A stretch of 64,000 bases of DNA from Prevotella sp. (GTDB lineage: Bacteria > Bacteroidota > Bacteroidia > Bacteroidales > Bacteroidaceae). The stretch covers positions 62,001-126,000 of the forward strand of contig SUYH01000003.1 of assembly GCA_015060535.1 (NCBI GenBank). The letters are read 5' to 3'. Positions 61,676 to 64,000 of the stretch are shown in pieces. Both the position numbers and the translations under genes were made by a program. Under the pieces are notes generated by a model, which was not told the DNA's origin, did no database searches, and saw nothing but the letters and a program-made list of their open reading frames with translations. Within the stretch, counting starts at the first letter, position 1, and each line of letters opens with the position of its first letter.

Positions 61676-61735
61676 TCTATAACACAACTCCGAGGGCGGA
61701 CTCCACAGCGATGTCCGCCCTCGCTGTGTTCTGCG
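61676..61735 (+). repeat. Direct repeat right of the mntA-hepT cassette
   Basis: Second copy of the module at 60835-60893, with one extra base near the start and one change near the end. It includes the hairpin CGAGGGCGGAC/GTCCGCCCTCG at 61691-61723. Confidence 0.9.
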
Positions 61736-61761
61736 CTTTAAGAACCGAATTACAAAAACCC

Positions 61762-61930
61762 GGCTCGAGCCAAATCATCGATTGGCTCGAGCTAAAGCCC
61801 CATTTGGCTCGAGCCAAGGTTTTTAAACCCACTTTTGAAGAAATACTCCGAAAGTAACGATCGATACTCCGAAAGTAAAGAAAATTACTCCGAAAGAAAA
61901 GAAAGGTACTCACGTTCGAAAAAACTCAAG
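61762..61930. repeat. Compound phased array (22-bp then 21-bp units)
   Basis: GGCTCGAGC units start at 61762, 61784 and 61806 (22-base steps). TACTC(C) units start at 61844, 61865, 61886 and 61907 (21-base steps). It is intergenic, fills most of the 61630-61995 gap and ends just before the -33 element of the next promoter. Confidence 0.85.
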
Positions 61931-61935
61931 ATTCT

Positions 61936-61967
61936 CTTGGTTTTTTACTCACTTAATCGTACCTTTG
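61936..61967 (+). promoter_or_regulatory. Promoter of PL1-PL10 operon
   Basis: CTTG (61936-61939), 20 bases, TACCTTTG (61960-61967), 28 bases before the ATG. No CGYAAACG operator is seen. Confidence 0.75.
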
Positions 61968-61995
61968 CATCACAAAACAAACTACTGATAAGGAC

Positions 61996-63435
61996 ATGAG
62001 ACTTTATAGGCTCCTCACCATTCTAGCATTGCTGACCTGCTGCTGGCAAAGTCAAGCTCAGGAAAGGCCATTGGCATTTCCTGGTGCCGAGGGTTTTGGT
62101 CGCTATACGACTGGCGGACGCGGCGGTAATGTGTACCATGTCACTACACTGGAGGATGGTAACCAGAAAGGAACGTTGCGCTGGGCTAATGACCAACAAG
62201 GTGCAAAGACGATAGTCTTCGACGTATCAGGAACAATTTTCCTGAAATCGCCACTTCAAATCTCACCCAACACCACAGTGGCAGGACAAACAGCTCCGGG
62301 CGATGGAATCTGTGTGGCCGACTATCCCGTGACCGTAAGTTCAAATAACATCATCCGATATATGCGCTTCAGACTGGGCAACCGAGAGGTAGCTCATCAT
62401 GAGGGTGACGGACTGGGAGGTAGCCGTTGCAGCAACGTCATCATAGACCATTGCTCTATCAGTTGGTCGATAGATGAGTGTCTTTCTGTATATGGCAACT
62501 GGGACTTCACCATACAATGGTGCATCATAGGGCAGAGTCTGAACGATGCCGGCCATAAGAAAGGCAAACACGGATATGGAGGAAATTGGGGCGGTAGTGG
62601 TGCTTCGTATCATCACAACCTGATGGCGCATCACTCCTCACGTACGCCAAGGCTTGGTCCCAGTCCGCAGACACAGACCGACGAACGAATGGACCTGCGA
62701 TGCAACGTCATCTATAACTGGACGGAGAATGGCTGTTATGGCGGGGAGGGCATGACCATCAATATCGTGAACAACTACTACAAGCCTGGTCCAGGAACAC
62801 CCAAAGACCTACGTGGTATGCGTATCGCTGCTCCTAACATCAGGACATCACAATATACGCACCACGGGACTGCTCGTCCTAACATCTGGGACAAGATGTG
62901 GCACATCTGGGGAAAGTATTATGTGGAGGGTAACGTCAACGCAAGCTACCCTGAGGTCACGCGCCACAACTGGGACTATGGGGTATGGAACCAGATAGAC
63001 CGGCTAGGTAACGATGGAACCTATACGGAGGCTACGAAAGACTCCATCCGTCTTCGCGAACCTATGCCTTCTGAACCTGTCACCACACATTCGGCACAGG
63101 AAGCCTACGAACTGGTGCTACGTGATGCTGGTGCCTCGCTGCATCGTGATGCGTTGGACAAGACTATCGTGAATGATGTCAGGACGGGAAAGGCTACTTA
63201 TACCGGAAAAGGTTGCAAGCCTGGCATTATCAATACCCAATTCGATGTGGATGCACAGCAGCCCTGGCCTGTCTTGAAAAGCAAGAAAGCGCTGAAGGAT
63301 ACCGATGGCGATGGTATGCCCGATGCGTGGGAGCTTCGGCACCAATTGAATCCCAACGACGCCAGCGATGGCAACATCATCTGTAACGATGGTTACACCC
63401 ATCTCGAACACTATCTGAATGGAATCATCAATTAA
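61996..63435 (+). CDS. Pectate lyase (PL1-like) with C-terminal calcium-binding repeat
   Basis: A 479-residue secreted lyase with signal peptide (to about SQAQ, residue 22). It begins FPGAEGFGRYTTGGRGGNVY, like the lyase at 38340. Beta-helix coils include VIIDHCSISWSIDECLSVYG, QWCIIGQSL and YHHNLMAHHSSRTPRLGPSP. A dockerin/thrombospondin-3-like DTDGDGMPDAWELRHQLNPN closes the protein. It lacks the beta-sandwich and sorting tail of its relative, so its location may differ (periplasmic or soluble secreted). It shares an operon with the PL10 gene. Confidence 0.87.
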   Translation: MRLYRLLTILALLTCCWQSQAQERPLAFPGAEGFGRYTTGGRGGNVYHVTTLEDGNQKGTLRWANDQQGAKTIVFDVSGTIFLKSPLQISPNTTVAGQTAPGDGICVADYPVTVSSNNIIRYMRFRLGNREVAHHEGDGLGGSRCSNVIIDHCSISWSIDECLSVYGNWDFTIQWCIIGQSLNDAGHKKGKHGYGGNWGGSGASYHHNLMAHHSSRTPRLGPSPQTQTDERMDLRCNVIYNWTENGCYGGEGMTINIVNNYYKPGPGTPKDLRGMRIAAPNIRTSQYTHHGTARPNIWDKMWHIWGKYYVEGNVNASYPEVTRHNWDYGVWNQIDRLGNDGTYTEATKDSIRLREPMPSEPVTTHSAQEAYELVLRDAGASLHRDALDKTIVNDVRTGKATYTGKGCKPGIINTQFDVDAQQPWPVLKSKKALKDTDGDGMPDAWELRHQLNPNDASDGNIICNDGYTHLEHYLNGIIN

Positions 63436-63460
63436 TCACATAAACAAACTAAGAAAGAAG

Positions 63461-64000
63461 ATGAAAAGGACATTATTACTATTAGCTTTTGCCGTTGCCT
63501 TTCTTGCAGACGGCTATGCTCAAACTGCTTCTTCCATGAAATGGTCAGAAATCTGTTCTGGCAAGATGTCTGCCGACTGGTATGGTAGTGAAGAAGCACA
63601 GCAGATTGCTGACAGGTTGCTTAACAACCAGAAGAATAGCGGCGGTTGGATGAAGAATATCGAATTCCACAAAGAAGACGATTCCAGTGGCAAGAGCGAG
63701 CACTCCTGCCTGGACAACGCTGCCACCACAATGGAGATGCGATTCCTGGCCAAAGTATACCAGAAAACCAAAGCTGCCAAGTACCAGGAATCGTTCCAAA
63801 AGGCACTCAACATGATTTTTACGGCTGAGAAGAGTGTGGGCGGCTGGTCGCAGTACTGGCCCCTGTCAGGCAATGGTAGCTATCAAGACTACATCACCTT
63901 CAATGATGACCTCATGACCAACGTCATGAAAATACTCAAGGACATCTACACCAACAAGGGCGACTTTGCCGACATCGTCGACGAGACCAACCGTACCAAG
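63461..64000 (+). CDS. Pectate lyase, PL10 family, N-terminal part
   Basis: The first 180 codons are in the window; the gene continues past the right edge. The signal peptide is MKRTLLLLAFAVAFLADGYA. The mature part has the (alpha/alpha) toroid features of PL10 pectic acid lyases: NNQKNSGGWMKNIEFHKEDD, AATTMEMRFLAKVYQKTKAA, GGWSQYWPLSGNGSYQDYIT and FNDDLMTNVMKILKDIY. The catalytic arginine region lies beyond the edge. It is 25 bases after the PL1 gene and co-transcribed with it. Confidence 0.88.
   Translation, partial: MKRTLLLLAFAVAFLADGYAQTASSMKWSEICSGKMSADWYGSEEAQQIADRLLNNQKNSGGWMKNIEFHKEDDSSGKSEHSCLDNAATTMEMRFLAKVYQKTKAAKYQESFQKALNMIFTAEKSVGGWSQYWPLSGNGSYQDYITFNDDLMTNVMKILKDIYTNKGDFADIVDETNRTK

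Noticed and set aside
61677..61913. Minus-strand 78-aa ORF with FRS repeats
   Set aside because: It is only the phased repeat array read as codons; no promoter, and the period changes between 21 and 22 bases would break a repeat protein.

Overview
The window looks like a chromosomal segment of a Prevotella-like Bacteroidales bacterium. Three things point there. Promoters repeatedly show the Bacteroidetes pattern TTTG, 20 bases, then TAnnTTTG. There are SusC/SusD pairs with many lipoproteins. The gene families are typical of gut or rumen Prevotella: a smalltalk peptide, a VapE plus BT4734-type primase pair, HU-HIG proteins, and C-terminal tails like type IX secretion signals. No rRNA, transposase, integrase or CRISPR array was seen; one tRNA-Leu is present.

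Region by region. (1) 1-9.4 kb is an accessory stretch. It holds an ATPase with a DUF4435/TOPRIM-like partner cut by the window edge, an EamA exporter, an HU-like protein, a PIN-domain toxin-antitoxin pair, an orphan SusD-like fusion lipoprotein, a smalltalk-M15 peptidase pair, a VapE/primase pair, and a strongly supported unannotated small RNA gene at about 8781-8901. (2) 9.5-32 kb is mostly housekeeping: glycyl-tRNA synthetase with an FKBP, Trk potassium uptake, ParC with two envelope proteins, tRNA-Leu(UAG) leading into polysaccharide export genes, a seven-gene minus-strand operon (LysE to lipoprotein, including rfbD, prfC, tsaC and an M16 peptidase), a ROK kinase and a thioesterase. (3) 32-64 kb is a large pectin (homogalacturonan) utilisation locus. 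It contains a three-domain GH28-GH105-(alpha/alpha) enzyme, four PL1 pectate lyases, a CE8 pectin methylesterase, two SusC/SusD pairs, a surface lipoprotein of DUF4957/DUF5123 type, and the start of a PL10 lyase at the right edge.

How the locus should work (inference from families). Secreted CE8 de-esterifies pectin. PL1 and PL10 lyases cut polygalacturonate. The SusD and DUF5123-type lipoproteins bind products and SusC porins import them. In the periplasm the GH28/GH105 fusion trims oligosaccharides and removes the unsaturated ends left by the lyases. Four transcription units of this locus share a LacI-type operator-like motif (CGYAAACGWTTA) at an almost fixed distance upstream of the -7 element, so they look like one regulon.

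The most unusual material is non-coding: the small RNA gene; three unrelated intergenic arrays that all have a 21-22 bp period (two DNA helical turns); a nested inverted repeat after vapE; a duplicated terminator-promoter module around a tiny gene; and a MntA/HepT toxin-antitoxin cassette bracketed by duplicated hairpins inside the pectin locus.
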